From the NCBI RefSeq assembly GCF_023634655.1, contig NZ_JAMKMS010000027.1, forward strand, positions 1 through 42,819: a stretch of 42,819 nucleotides of DNA, in the 5' to 3' direction. The notes beneath the pieces were generated by a model. The model made no database searches and was not told the DNA's origin. It worked only from the letters and a program-made list of their open reading frames with translations. Each line of letters begins with the position of its first letter. Positions within the stretch are counted from its first letter, which is position 1. The position numbers and the translations under genes are program-made. This document shows, in pieces, positions 17,235 through 25,395 of this stretch. The DNA comes from Vibrio methylphosphonaticus (GTDB taxonomy: Bacteria; Pseudomonadota; Gammaproteobacteria; Enterobacterales; Vibrionaceae).

Positions 17235-18863
17235 TTACACAGGTTGTGCTGAATATTTCTCTAATAACTTAGATTTAATTACATCAACCCCAGGGCCATA
17301 AATAACCTGTACTCCCTGTTCTTTAACCACAGCACCAAGTGCTCCGGTAGGCTTCCATAAAGCATATTCAGCAACCAATAACGGATCATTAACAGTAATA
17401 CGCAGGCGCGTCATACAAGCATCGATCTCAGAAATATTGCCACGTCCCCCTAGATTCTGAATAATAATTTCAAGCTTCTCATCTTCAGACATGGTTTCTG
17501 CACTTTCATCTAGGTAGTTCCCCATACGTCCCGGTGTTGGTAATTTAAACTTCACAATTAGCAAACGGAATAATCCATAGTTAACAACAAAGAAAACAAT
17601 AGAAACCAACGCGAAACGCACTAAATCACCACCGATGCCCGCTGAGACCATCATTGGTATACGAGTTAATAATTCAATCAAACCAAAGGCATGTACACGC
17701 AGGTCCATCACATCCACCAATGCAAATGCGATACCTGTTAACACGGCGTGTGCAACATACAAAACAGGAGCAATAAACATAAACATGAATTCAATAGGCT
17801 CAGTCACACCGGTTAATAACACGGCAAGACACGCTGATAAAAACATCGGTTTATATTGCTCTCGTTTATCACTATCAACACTGTGATACATCGCAAGCCC
17901 AATACCAATCAACGACGATGCTGCAATAATGACTTGACCCGCTTTAAAGCGTGCTGGATGTACCGTATCTAATAAATGCTGATAAGTTGCTGGATCGCTA
18001 AGTTTAAGATTATTCAAATCACTTATCCAAGCAAGCCATAGTGGATCTTGACCATGAACGCTTAAACCCGCGCTCGTTCCAGTCAAAAGCTCGTAAGAAC
18101 CACCCAACTCGGTGTAATTCATTGGAATCGTTAAGGTGTGATGTAAACCAAATGGCAATAATAAACGCTCTAACGCACCATATAAGAAAGGAGCAGTGAT
18201 AGGCGCAGTGTCTTTAGAGGTTGCAATCCATTGACCAAAATCATTCAGTGCACTTTGAATTAGTGGCCATACTACCGATAAACCAAATGCAATGATCACC
18301 GAATAGAAAATAACAACAAAAGGTACAAAACGCTTACCGTTAAAAAATGCCAATGCCTGAGGTAACCGAGAGAAATCATAATAACGGTTATATAAGTTGG
18401 CACCTAAATAGCCAGACATAATGCCAATAAAGACACCCATATTAAGTGCAGGAGCGCCCAAAATATTAGTGAAAAATTGAGAAACAGGCAGCTCAGAGCC
18501 AAATAGGCTCATCACAACCGCCTGGGGGTCACCCAGCATAGCGTTATCTACACCCAGTATCACCCCGGTAGTACGGTTAATTAAGATGAAGGCAATGAGC
18601 GCGGCAAACGCACCGCCAGCTCGCTCTTTTGCCCATGAGCCACCAATAGCGACAGCAAATAATAGGTGAAGGTTAACAATTATCCCCCAGCCTATGTTTT
18701 CCATAATAGTGCCTAATGTTTCAATGGCTCCGATACCACCCGCATACATCGCGACAACTTTACCTAGTGATATCATAATACCAGCGGCAGGCATCACCGC
18801 GATCACAACGATAAGGGACTTCCCAAATCGTTGCCAAAAATCAAACGACAGTAACTTACTCAT
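17235..18863 (-). CDS. PTS system alpha-glucoside/maltose-type EIIBC
   Basis: About 542 residues. An N-terminal EIIC membrane domain with about ten segments (starting RFGKSLIVVIAVMPAAGIMISLG and including the substrate-loop LLPFGLHHTLTIPMNYTELGG) is followed by an EIIB domain whose phospho-cysteine is in DACMTRLRITV near residue 482. No EIIA domain is present, so phosphate must come from a separate EIIA-Glc (Crr), as for MalX and TreB. ATG 18863 was chosen because AAGGA lies 7 bases before it. It lies 60 bases after the GH13 gene, which should cleave the imported phospho- or free disaccharide. The exact sugar (maltose, isomaltose, trehalose or another glucoside) cannot be read from sequence. 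Confidence 0.9.
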   Translation of the reverse strand: MSKLLSFDFWQRFGKSLIVVIAVMPAAGIMISLGKVVAMYAGGIGAIETLGTIMENIGWGIIVNLHLLFAVAIGGSWAKERAGGAFAALIAFILINRTTGVILGVDNAMLGDPQAVVMSLFGSELPVSQFFTNILGAPALNMGVFIGIMSGYLGANLYNRYYDFSRLPQALAFFNGKRFVPFVVIFYSVIIAFGLSVVWPLIQSALNDFGQWIATSKDTAPITAPFLYGALERLLLPFGLHHTLTIPMNYTELGGSYELLTGTSAGLSVHGQDPLWLAWISDLNNLKLSDPATYQHLLDTVHPARFKAGQVIIAASSLIGIGLAMYHSVDSDKREQYKPMFLSACLAVLLTGVTEPIEFMFMFIAPVLYVAHAVLTGIAFALVDVMDLRVHAFGLIELLTRIPMMVSAGIGGDLVRFALVSIVFFVVNYGLFRLLIVKFKLPTPGRMGNYLDESAETMSEDEKLEIIIQNLGGRGNISEIDACMTRLRITVNDPLLVAEYALWKPTGALGAVVKEQGVQVIYGPGVDVIKSKLLEKYSAQPV

Positions 18864-18923
18864 AAATAATTCCTTTGTTGAAATACAGGCTAACGCTATC
18901 AACGGCCCTGCCAAAAATATAAC

Positions 18924-20657
18924 TTAATGTTTTCTTACGAATACATAAGCTGCATAGGCGGGGGCTATTTTACTCGTTATAAAATCTGAACGAACGTGTT
19001 CATTATTGAGAGTTTGGTTATCAAGCATTAACTCTCCTAATTGAGCACTATCGATATTAACGACACTCTCTTGTGCACTTAAATTGGTAATAATGGTCCA
19101 TGTCATATCTTGAGATATACGTTGATACGCATAGATACTAGGGTCGTTAGGTAGCAGTAACTGATAACGACCAATCACCAAGCTTTCATTTGACTTGCGC
19201 AAAGCAATCAACTGCTTATAAAAATTCAAAATCGAATTTGGGTCTTTCTGTTGTTGCTCAACATTAATATTTGCGTGCTGTTGATTGACAGAAAACCAAG
19301 GTTGTACTTCAGAAAAACCGGCAAAGTCCCGGTCATTCCACTGCATTGGTAAACGACTATGGTCTCGGGATACTTGATTTAACAATGCTAAAATATTGGC
19401 ATCGCTGTGCCCTTTTTGCGCCAGTTTTTGAATCAAATTTCTTGCAGACACATCATTAAAGTCGTTAAGAGAAGTAAACTGATGATTTACCATGCCGATT
19501 TCTTGGCCCTGATAAATAAACGGAGTACCTTTCATCAAAAAATAACAACTTGCTAACGCGGTAGCACTGCTATACCAATAGTCAGGGTCAGCAAAGGTAT
19601 CAATACTACGAGCTTGATCATGGTTCTCTAAATAAAGCGCATTCCAACCTTTGCCTTCTAATGCATCTTGCCAGTGGGATAAAATGCGCTTGAATTCCAC
19701 TAGATCAAAATGCTCGTTACTTTGCTCTTCTGACCATAGTTTCATGTGTTCAAACTGAAAAATCATGTTAAAAACACCACCTTGGTCATGCTCGTTACCT
19801 TCGGCGACCCAAGGTAATGCGTTGTCAGCAGTCACCCCATTTGCCTCACCAACTGTCACGATATCAAAGGGAGAAAACGCCTTCTCTTTTAATTCATACA
19901 GGTGCTTCTCAATACCTTTAACATTCATGTGGTAATCAAATGAAGAGACATAATCTTCACCCTTTGGATTGGGTAAGGAGGGTAAACCAGCTTGTTTCTG
20001 AATATGGCTAATCGCATCCACACGAAAACCATCAATACCACGCTCCAGCCACCAATGAATCATTTTGAATAATGCTTGTTTAACTTCAGGGTTTTCCCAA
20101 TTGAGGTCAGGCTGCTTTTTAGAAAATAGGTGCAAATAGTATTGTGCAGTTTTGCTATCGTATTCCCATGCACTACCATGGAAAATACTTTCCCAGTTAT
20201 TTGGTTCACAAGTCGGTTTTTCAGCTGTAGGCTCACAGCCATCACGCCAAATATACCAATCACGCTTAGGGCTATCTTTGTTATCTCGCGATTCGATAAA
20301 CCACGGATGCTCATCGCTGGTGTGGTTAATCACTAAATCCATGATGATGCGAATGCCACGTTCATGAGCAGCAGTGATTAATTCATCCACATCCTCAAGA
20401 GTTCCAAAGTCAGGATGAATGGCTTGATAGTCACTAATATCATAACCGTTGTCATCATTCGGTGATGCATAGAATGGACAAATCCATAACAAATCAATGC
20501 CCAAATCAGCAAAATAGTCCAACTTGGCAATGATTCCCTTAATGTCACCAATACCGTCTTGGTTTGTATCATAGAAACTACGGGGATAAATTTGGTAGGC
20601 GGTTGCTTTCTTCCACCACGCGAGTGGTTTTAAGTGCATATGATCGGTGTGTGTCAT
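18924..20657 (-). CDS. GH13 alpha-glucosidase (oligo-1,6-glucosidase / TreC-like)
   Basis: 577 residues, cytosolic, with the GH13 (beta/alpha)8 signature: MDLVINHTSDEHPWF, the nucleophile Asp in DGFRVDAISH near 212, the acid Glu in TVGEANG near 270, and ENHDQARS near 346. The subfamily-type loop QPDLNWENPEV is typical of oligo-1,6-glucosidase, sucrase-isomaltase-like and trehalose-6-phosphate hydrolase enzymes. With an EIIBC behind it and a LacI regulator in front, it most likely hydrolyses an alpha-glucoside or its 6-phosphate. The ribosome site is weak at ATG 20657; ATG 20639 is an alternative. Confidence 0.92.
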   Translation of the reverse strand: MTHTDHMHLKPLAWWKKATAYQIYPRSFYDTNQDGIGDIKGIIAKLDYFADLGIDLLWICPFYASPNDDNGYDISDYQAIHPDFGTLEDVDELITAAHERGIRIIMDLVINHTSDEHPWFIESRDNKDSPKRDWYIWRDGCEPTAEKPTCEPNNWESIFHGSAWEYDSKTAQYYLHLFSKKQPDLNWENPEVKQALFKMIHWWLERGIDGFRVDAISHIQKQAGLPSLPNPKGEDYVSSFDYHMNVKGIEKHLYELKEKAFSPFDIVTVGEANGVTADNALPWVAEGNEHDQGGVFNMIFQFEHMKLWSEEQSNEHFDLVEFKRILSHWQDALEGKGWNALYLENHDQARSIDTFADPDYWYSSATALASCYFLMKGTPFIYQGQEIGMVNHQFTSLNDFNDVSARNLIQKLAQKGHSDANILALLNQVSRDHSRLPMQWNDRDFAGFSEVQPWFSVNQQHANINVEQQQKDPNSILNFYKQLIALRKSNESLVIGRYQLLLPNDPSIYAYQRISQDMTWTIITNLSAQESVVNIDSAQLGELMLDNQTLNNEHVRSDFITSKIAPAYAAYVFVRKH

Positions 20658-20668
20658 CTATTTGGGCT

Positions 20669-20690
20669 TATGTGTTATCGTTAACACATA
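20669..20690. promoter_or_regulatory. LacI-family operator upstream of the GH13-PTS genes
   Basis: A 22-bp palindrome with perfect 9-base arms, TATGTGTTA and TAACACATA, around the centre TCGT. The central CG is typical of LacI/GalR operators. It ends 12 bases upstream of the GH13 start and lies just after the LacI-type gene, as expected for local control. Another copy was not found upstream of the regulator itself. Confidence 0.7.
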
Positions 20691-20725
20691 GGATTAAAGA
20701 TTACCTCGCTCGACACAATGTACTT

Positions 20726-21691
20726 TTAAAGGAACTGTGAGCTTTCTCTCGCTTTTAATTCAAATGTGCCTTCAACCGAACTGAAGTCGCGTTTTATCAA
20801 TTTTTTAACAGCTTGGTAGCCCACTTGATAGTAATTAAAAGAGACAGTTGTAAGGCTGGGTACTAATAAGTCGCTGTAGTCATAGTCTCCCATGCCTACA
20901 ATCCACACGTTGTGACCAATTTTTAACTGCTGTTCTTTGGCGCGGCGATATAAACGAATGGCAATATTATCGGTGGCACAAAAATAGATATTATTGGGCT
21001 GTAATTGAATTGCTTGGTAGCCGATTTTTTGCTCCGAGTTGGCCAGTGCTTGTAACGAAAAATTCAACTCAGGTGCGGTGTTAGTAATGGTGGTTTGCAT
21101 CGATTTGGTACGGCTTGAAAGCATACGCTCATCATAAATATAATGTACGCCTGCAAGCGGGGCCTGCTGCTCTTTTAACTGAGTGATGGTCTGTGACACT
21201 AATGCTTTAATCGCGGCTTGGTCTGGATAATATAAGCAGCAATGGTGGGGTGTATTTTTGCCAATAAATAACACATTGTCTAAGGTTCGATAAAATTTCT
21301 CTTCGACACTGTGCTTTGAAGCAATAATAATGGTGCCTAATGCATTTAGGCCATTGAACTCTCTAACCGCTTGGCATTCTGCCTCATGGTCGAACCCAGA
21401 GGCGTGAAACAGCATTCGTACTTGTGATTCATTGGCAGCAGCCAGCGCCCCTTTAATAACTAAACTCGTTGTATATGAATCAATACGAGGAGCAACGAAA
21501 CCAATAATATTAGATTGGCTACGAATCGAACGAGCAAATATATTAGGGGTGTAATGACTTTCTTTGACGATAGCATCAATCTTAAGGCGATTTTCAGCCG
21601 ACACATAACCGTCATTAAAGTAACGTGACACGGTCATTGTTGAAATCCCAAGCTGTCTTGAAATCTCCGCCATGGTCATTTTTTTACTCAT
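20726..21691 (-). CDS. LacI-family transcriptional regulator of the alpha-glucoside cluster
   Basis: About 321 residues. The N-terminal HTH with hinge reads MAEISRQLGISTMTVSRYFND, followed by YVSAENRLKIDAIVKESHYTPN and a periplasmic-binding-protein-like sensor domain (NIIGFVAPRIDSYTTSLVIKG and VGMGDYDYSDLLVPSLTTV). I chose ATG 21691, with GGAAGGA 8 bases upstream, which places the HTH at the usual position; a frame extends further upstream to 21751. The C-terminal part resembles the TreR-like subgroup, which senses sugar phosphates, but the effector is not known. Confidence 0.9.
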   Translation of the reverse strand: MSKKMTMAEISRQLGISTMTVSRYFNDGYVSAENRLKIDAIVKESHYTPNIFARSIRSQSNIIGFVAPRIDSYTTSLVIKGALAAANESQVRMLFHASGFDHEAECQAVREFNGLNALGTIIIASKHSVEEKFYRTLDNVLFIGKNTPHHCCLYYPDQAAIKALVSQTITQLKEQQAPLAGVHYIYDERMLSSRTKSMQTTITNTAPELNFSLQALANSEQKIGYQAIQLQPNNIYFCATDNIAIRLYRRAKEQQLKIGHNVWIVGMGDYDYSDLLVPSLTTVSFNYYQVGYQAVKKLIKRDFSSVEGTFELKARESSQFL

Positions 21692-21956
21692 CACATTTTT
21701 CCTTCCATAATCTACTATTGCCATATTATCCAATATATTGGCTGACAACACAGTAAATAAAACACTATCTGACCGGCTTTGTTTCCGAAATCATGTTCAA
21801 AGCGCTAGGCACCGCAAGTGGTTGTATTTTTGGCAATCAACAGGCAGATTCCGAGGATGTCCTTTCTCCCCAAAAGCTGCGCCATCGCGTTGAGGTATCA
21901 AAGGAGAGGCTTTCTTACTAGCGATAGCTTCAAAATTGACAATCAGGAGAAAGACA

Positions 21957-22451
21957 ATGTTAAAGAAAAATCTACTTATCGGTCTAGCGAGTCTTCTCGC
22001 TTTTTTTCAACTTACTCCAGCCCTTGCTGATGAAACAAAAGCTGTCGATTCAGCGAAGACACTAGAAACGGCTCAAGCATTCTTATGGGCGGCAGGCTCT
22101 GGTGATATGGAAAAACTTGAGGCATTGATGGCCGATGATTTTGTCTGGCACAACGAAGGTGACGCCGACATCCCTTGGATTGGTAACTGGGAGTCAAAAG
22201 AAAAAGTGCTCAACACTTTCTTTCCTCTGTTTGGCGCAGGTTTGAAAGTAACAAGCTGGTCGACAGACTATAGTTTTGTAAACGGCGACCAAGCAGTATT
22301 CATGGGTAGCATGAGTGCTATCGCGAATGAATCTGGTGTAGACACCGGTAAATTCAGCTGGGCAGTTCAAGTTGAAGATGGCAAAGTGAAGAGTTGGAAC
22401 TGGTTTGAGGATAGCTACGCAGTATCTAAAGCTTACCACGCCAAACAATAA
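21957..22451 (+). CDS. Exported SnoaL/NTF2-like protein
   Basis: 164 residues. A signal peptide (LLIGLASLLAFFQLTPALA) is followed by an NTF2-like cone fold of SnoaL type: ETAQAFLWAAGSGDMEKLEALMADDFVWHNEGD, SWSTDYSFVNGDQAVFMGSMSA and FSWAVQVEDGKVKSWNWFED. The start ATG 21957 has AGGAGA 7 bases upstream. Proteins of this fold include small hydrolases, isomerases and ligand-binding proteins; a catalytic activity cannot be assigned. A second SnoaL-like gene lies 216 bases downstream. Confidence 0.8.
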   Translation: MLKKNLLIGLASLLAFFQLTPALADETKAVDSAKTLETAQAFLWAAGSGDMEKLEALMADDFVWHNEGDADIPWIGNWESKEKVLNTFFPLFGAGLKVTSWSTDYSFVNGDQAVFMGSMSAIANESGVDTGKFSWAVQVEDGKVKSWNWFEDSYAVSKAYHAKQ

Positions 22452-22667
22452 CGACAGTGACTAATTAAGCTGTAAAGGCTCGATATTCTGTAGAGGTATA
22501 TCGAGCTTAACTGAGTTTTGAACAGCGATGCGATGGTGGAGCCTATTCAACAATTTGTCAGTAAAAAGTTGGCGGTAAAAAGGACACCTGAGATTGTCGT
22601 CATCAGGGTTTAAAGCGTACGAGCCAAATAACGTACTTTGGCACTATTGAGTTTGGAGTAACTATCT

Positions 22668-23414
22668 ATGAGTAATAAGCTAGCGAATGCGACTAATCTG
22701 TATATGGAAGGTATCCGCGATGGTCATGCATTAGAAGCCGTAACGAAGTACACCGGTCAACGTTATACTCAACACAGCACTGGGGTGCGCAATGGTATTG
22801 ATGGTTTTGTTGAGTTCTTTGAGCCGTTCTTAAAACGCTGTCCTGTCAGAGACATAAAAATCATACGATCAATAGTCGATGGCCAATTCGTGTTTGTTCA
22901 AGCATTCCAAGACATTAATAATGGCGAGTACAAGTGGGTGACTACGGATTTATTCGATACTGATAGTGACGATAAAATTATTGAACATTGGGATGTGATC
23001 TCTGCCTTCGAAGCTCAATCAACCGAAGGGGAAGGTCGACTGCAAGGGCCAACTAATCATACTGATCTAGATAAAACAGAAGAGAATAAAAACCTTATCC
23101 GTGATTTTTTATGTGATGTCATGGTACTAGGGCAGAAAGACAAGCTATCAACATACCTCCAACACGAGGAGTTAGCCGTTTATCAAGCCTCAGATGTGAG
23201 CCCTTTGGATGGCTATATTGGTGGCTATGACCATGTGTTTAAGATTATCGGTCAAGGTAACTTCGTAGCAGCTTACAGCCGGGTTATTGAACATGATCTC
23301 GAGGTTGCGCGTTTCGATCTTTTCCGGATTGAGAGCGGTCAGATTAAAGAGATATGGGTAAACCAAGAGCCTGTACCACCTAAAAAAGAATGGGTAAATG
23401 GTGGGAAGTTCTAG
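22668..23414 (+). CDS. Two-domain SnoaL-like (NTF2-fold) protein
   Basis: 248 residues, no signal peptide. It appears to hold two NTF2-like domains. The first (about 1-120) has YTQHSTGVRNGIDGFVEFFEPF and GEYKWVTTDLFDTDSDDKIIEHWDVI, the pattern of COG4922-type predicted aldol-condensation enzymes; the second (about 130-248) ends in ARFDLFRIESGQIKEIWVN. Function not known. Its 216-base upstream region has a hairpin GCTCGATAT/ATATCGAGC around 22473-22508 and a GCCAAA/TTTGGC inverted repeat near 22623-22642, either of which could be regulatory. GTTTGGAGT precedes the start. Confidence 0.8.
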   Translation: MSNKLANATNLYMEGIRDGHALEAVTKYTGQRYTQHSTGVRNGIDGFVEFFEPFLKRCPVRDIKIIRSIVDGQFVFVQAFQDINNGEYKWVTTDLFDTDSDDKIIEHWDVISAFEAQSTEGEGRLQGPTNHTDLDKTEENKNLIRDFLCDVMVLGQKDKLSTYLQHEELAVYQASDVSPLDGYIGGYDHVFKIIGQGNFVAAYSRVIEHDLEVARFDLFRIESGQIKEIWVNQEPVPPKKEWVNGGKF

Positions 23415-23826
23415 CGCTGCTTTCAGGGTTATAAAATCTGAAATTGGACGTTCATTCAACAGTGAAGGATGAGTTCAGTTGGTCAGGACTATTCTAGTTA
23501 TTGCGACTAATATAGTCCTATCACAAAGCAGCACAAGAGACTTGTATCGATGTCATTTGCTTAAGCTTTAGAGCACCGCAATCAACATCAGACCAAAGCA
23601 CGAATCAAACTCGATATTACCAAGACTACAACAACCGAGCGAGTTAGAGACCACAGCTCCACCAAGAATTCGCTCCCTTATCCAAGCCACCTTGAAAAAT
23701 TATTGCACTGTCTTGATTGCTTAAAGCACCAGTTACAGACAGCACTTTCGATTTAGAAAGTCCTGTCTATAACGTTTCTGGACAGAAGATTTTTAGTTAA
23801 CCCAATACCCAACCATCAATGAATTC

Positions 23827-23944
23827 GTCATCCTCACAAAAGTGAGGATCTCTTACATCGCGTAGGTAATTGAAAAATTTTGACTAAGTCACGTAAATCA
23901 GTTTACAACGCGCTGAATGAGATCCCCTTTTTCAAGGGGATAAC
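23827..23944. repeat. REP/MITE-like intergenic repeat
   Basis: A pair of hairpins in opposite arrangement: ATCCTCAC-aaaa-GTGAGGAT (23830-23849) and TCCCCTT-tttc-AAGGGGA (23923-23940), with outer ends GTCATCCTC and its near-inverse GGGGATAAC. A third small palindrome, GTAAA-tcag-TTTAC, is inside (about 23893-23906). This layout is typical of short dispersed repeats in Vibrio genomes; other copies cannot be checked here. Confidence 0.55.
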
Positions 23945-24215
23945 AGTTTTTGTGATTGGCTTGGAACATAAAGTTCTTCATGGCCTTATTGAGCCAGTTT
24001 CTGGCTATACATCGTTACTAAAAACGCCTTAATAACAAACAGTTGAATAACTCACGCTGACATGAGGAAATGGGTCGGATGTATAGATTTTCTAGAAAAA
24101 ATGTATAGCGATGCCGGCAGGGAAAGTAAACTATACCTTTCCTTATACATCAAATGCGTGGATTTTAATGAGAAGTATGGACGTTGATTTGAGGTGATTC
24201 ACTGATTTATAAACT

Positions 24216-24243
24216 AAAAAAGACGTCCGAAGACGTCTTTTTT
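24216..24243 (-). terminator. Strong terminator beside the tRNA-Ser scar
   Basis: A perfect 12-bp stem (AAAAAAGACGTC / GACGTCTTTTTT) closes on the loop CGAA. On the minus strand it sits 8 bases after the CCA-like end of the tRNA-Ser fragment, exactly where a tRNA gene terminator would be. Confidence 0.85.
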
Positions 24244-24251
24244 AAAGAATG

Positions 24252-24270
24252 TGGCGGTGAGTGAGAGATT
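24252..24270 (-). other. tRNA-Ser 3'-end-like fragment, putative attachment site
   Basis: The reverse complement is AATCTCTCACTCACCGCCA, which resembles the acceptor and T-arm end of a tRNA-Ser, including the ACCGCCA finish. Upstream on the minus strand there is no T-loop GGTTCGAA or tRNA body, so only the last 19 bases are present. With the terminator just beyond, this looks like the scar left when an integrative element takes over a tRNA 3' end. It marks a probable left edge of an island. Confidence 0.45.
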
Positions 24271-24681
24271 AACAATAATAAGTAACCATATGTTTTTAAA
24301 TGGAAATTAGTCAGATTTTAAATTTCCTATACATCTACACATACTTTTTATCATTGTTTACGTTACGTGACATGCCTCACGAATCACTTCAGATGCGCCG
24401 CCTAAAATTCTCTAAAAGTCCCTCTATAACAGCGCATCTAATACTCACCGATACTAGCTTAAGATTTAGACCTTTCAGCAAAGCACTTGTCATATCCTTA
24501 CTACAAAATCACCACCTAACAGATATCACAAATCAGAATCGCTTGGTAATTAAAGTCGACAGAATCGCTCGGTGATCACACAAATTCAGTTAGCCACCTA
24601 AATCGTTTTTGGACAACTATTATTTAGTGAAAAAATCTTAAGGCTTTAGGCCTAACTTTAGAAAAAAGAATATATATTAAC

Positions 24682-25395
24682 TCACAGCGCATAATGACTC
24701 ACATCAATAGATACTAAGATAGCAGTAAAGTTATCACGCGCCTCTGTAGCTAAAACGGCGGCGTTCAATGCATTGGCTTGGTCTTTTAGGGAAGGCAACT
24801 TAAAAGCTTGAGAGATTTGGCTATCACTGAGCATATCACTAACGCCATCACTGCACAGCAGCAATACCCCAGAGTGAAATGGATAAAACGTAGCGCTGCT
24901 GGGCTTTAAAGGCTTTTTCATGCCTAAGCCTTGGGTAATTAAATTGCGCTGTTGGTGGGTTAATGCTTCTTCTTCAGTCAAAATCCCTCTATCAATTAGG
25001 TCTTGCACGAATGAGTGATCCTCACTTAAACGCACCAGCTTTCCGTTAGCGAACCAATACAGTCGTGAGTCTCCTACCCAAGTAAACTCTACTGCGTTAC
25101 CGACCAATTGCACTGCCAATAAGGTACTGCCCATGCCTTCGTATTTTGGGTGTTCATTGGCATGATTCAAAATAGCTTGATGGCAATAGTGCGCTCTTTG
25201 TTCAATGGGTTGATGCTCAAGTAAAGCTTGTTGGTAGCTTTGTACCGCTATATCACTCGCTACCTCTCCACTATTGTGGCCACCCATACCATCTGCTATG
25301 ACATAACTTTGGTTCACCTCATCAAGCACGTAAGCATCTTCATTGTGTTGATATACATGTCCTGCGTGCGAAAAAGCAACAACATCAACCAGCAT
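24682..25395 (-). CDS. PP2C-family Ser/Thr protein phosphatase
   Basis: 237 residues, the size of bacterial Stp/PppA-type phosphatases. All metal-binding motifs are present: HNEDAYVLDE near 18-27, VIADGMGGHNSGEVA, FTWVGDSRLYW, LLLCSDGVSDML and ARDNFTAILVSID. The first motif has SHAGHVYQHNED instead of the common SDxGxxRxxNED. It removes phosphate from Ser/Thr residues and is the natural partner of the kinase encoded 2 kb upstream. Its ATG overlaps the Hsp70 stop by one base (TAATG), so the two are translationally coupled. Confidence 0.92.
   Translation of the reverse strand: MLVDVVAFSHAGHVYQHNEDAYVLDEVNQSYVIADGMGGHNSGEVASDIAVQSYQQALLEHQPIEQRAHYCHQAILNHANEHPKYEGMGSTLLAVQLVGNAVEFTWVGDSRLYWFANGKLVRLSEDHSFVQDLIDRGILTEEEALTHQQRNLITQGLGMKKPLKPSSATFYPFHSGVLLLCSDGVSDMLSDSQISQAFKLPSLKDQANALNAAVLATEARDNFTAILVSIDVSHYAL

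Larger units (their letters stand above)
23415..24681. other. 1267-base gene-poor boundary region
   Basis: No supported protein gene. It contains a REP/MITE-like element (23827-23944), a strong terminator (24216-24243) and a tRNA-Ser 3'-end-like fragment (24252-24270), each listed separately. The 91-codon frame at 24300-24575 has no ribosome site and no recognisable features. The region separates metabolic genes from accessory genes. Confidence 0.6.

Noticed and set aside
24300..24575. 91-codon plus-strand frame near the tRNA scar
   Set aside because: No ribosome site, no family-like motif, AT-rich composition, and it lies in a region that otherwise looks non-coding.
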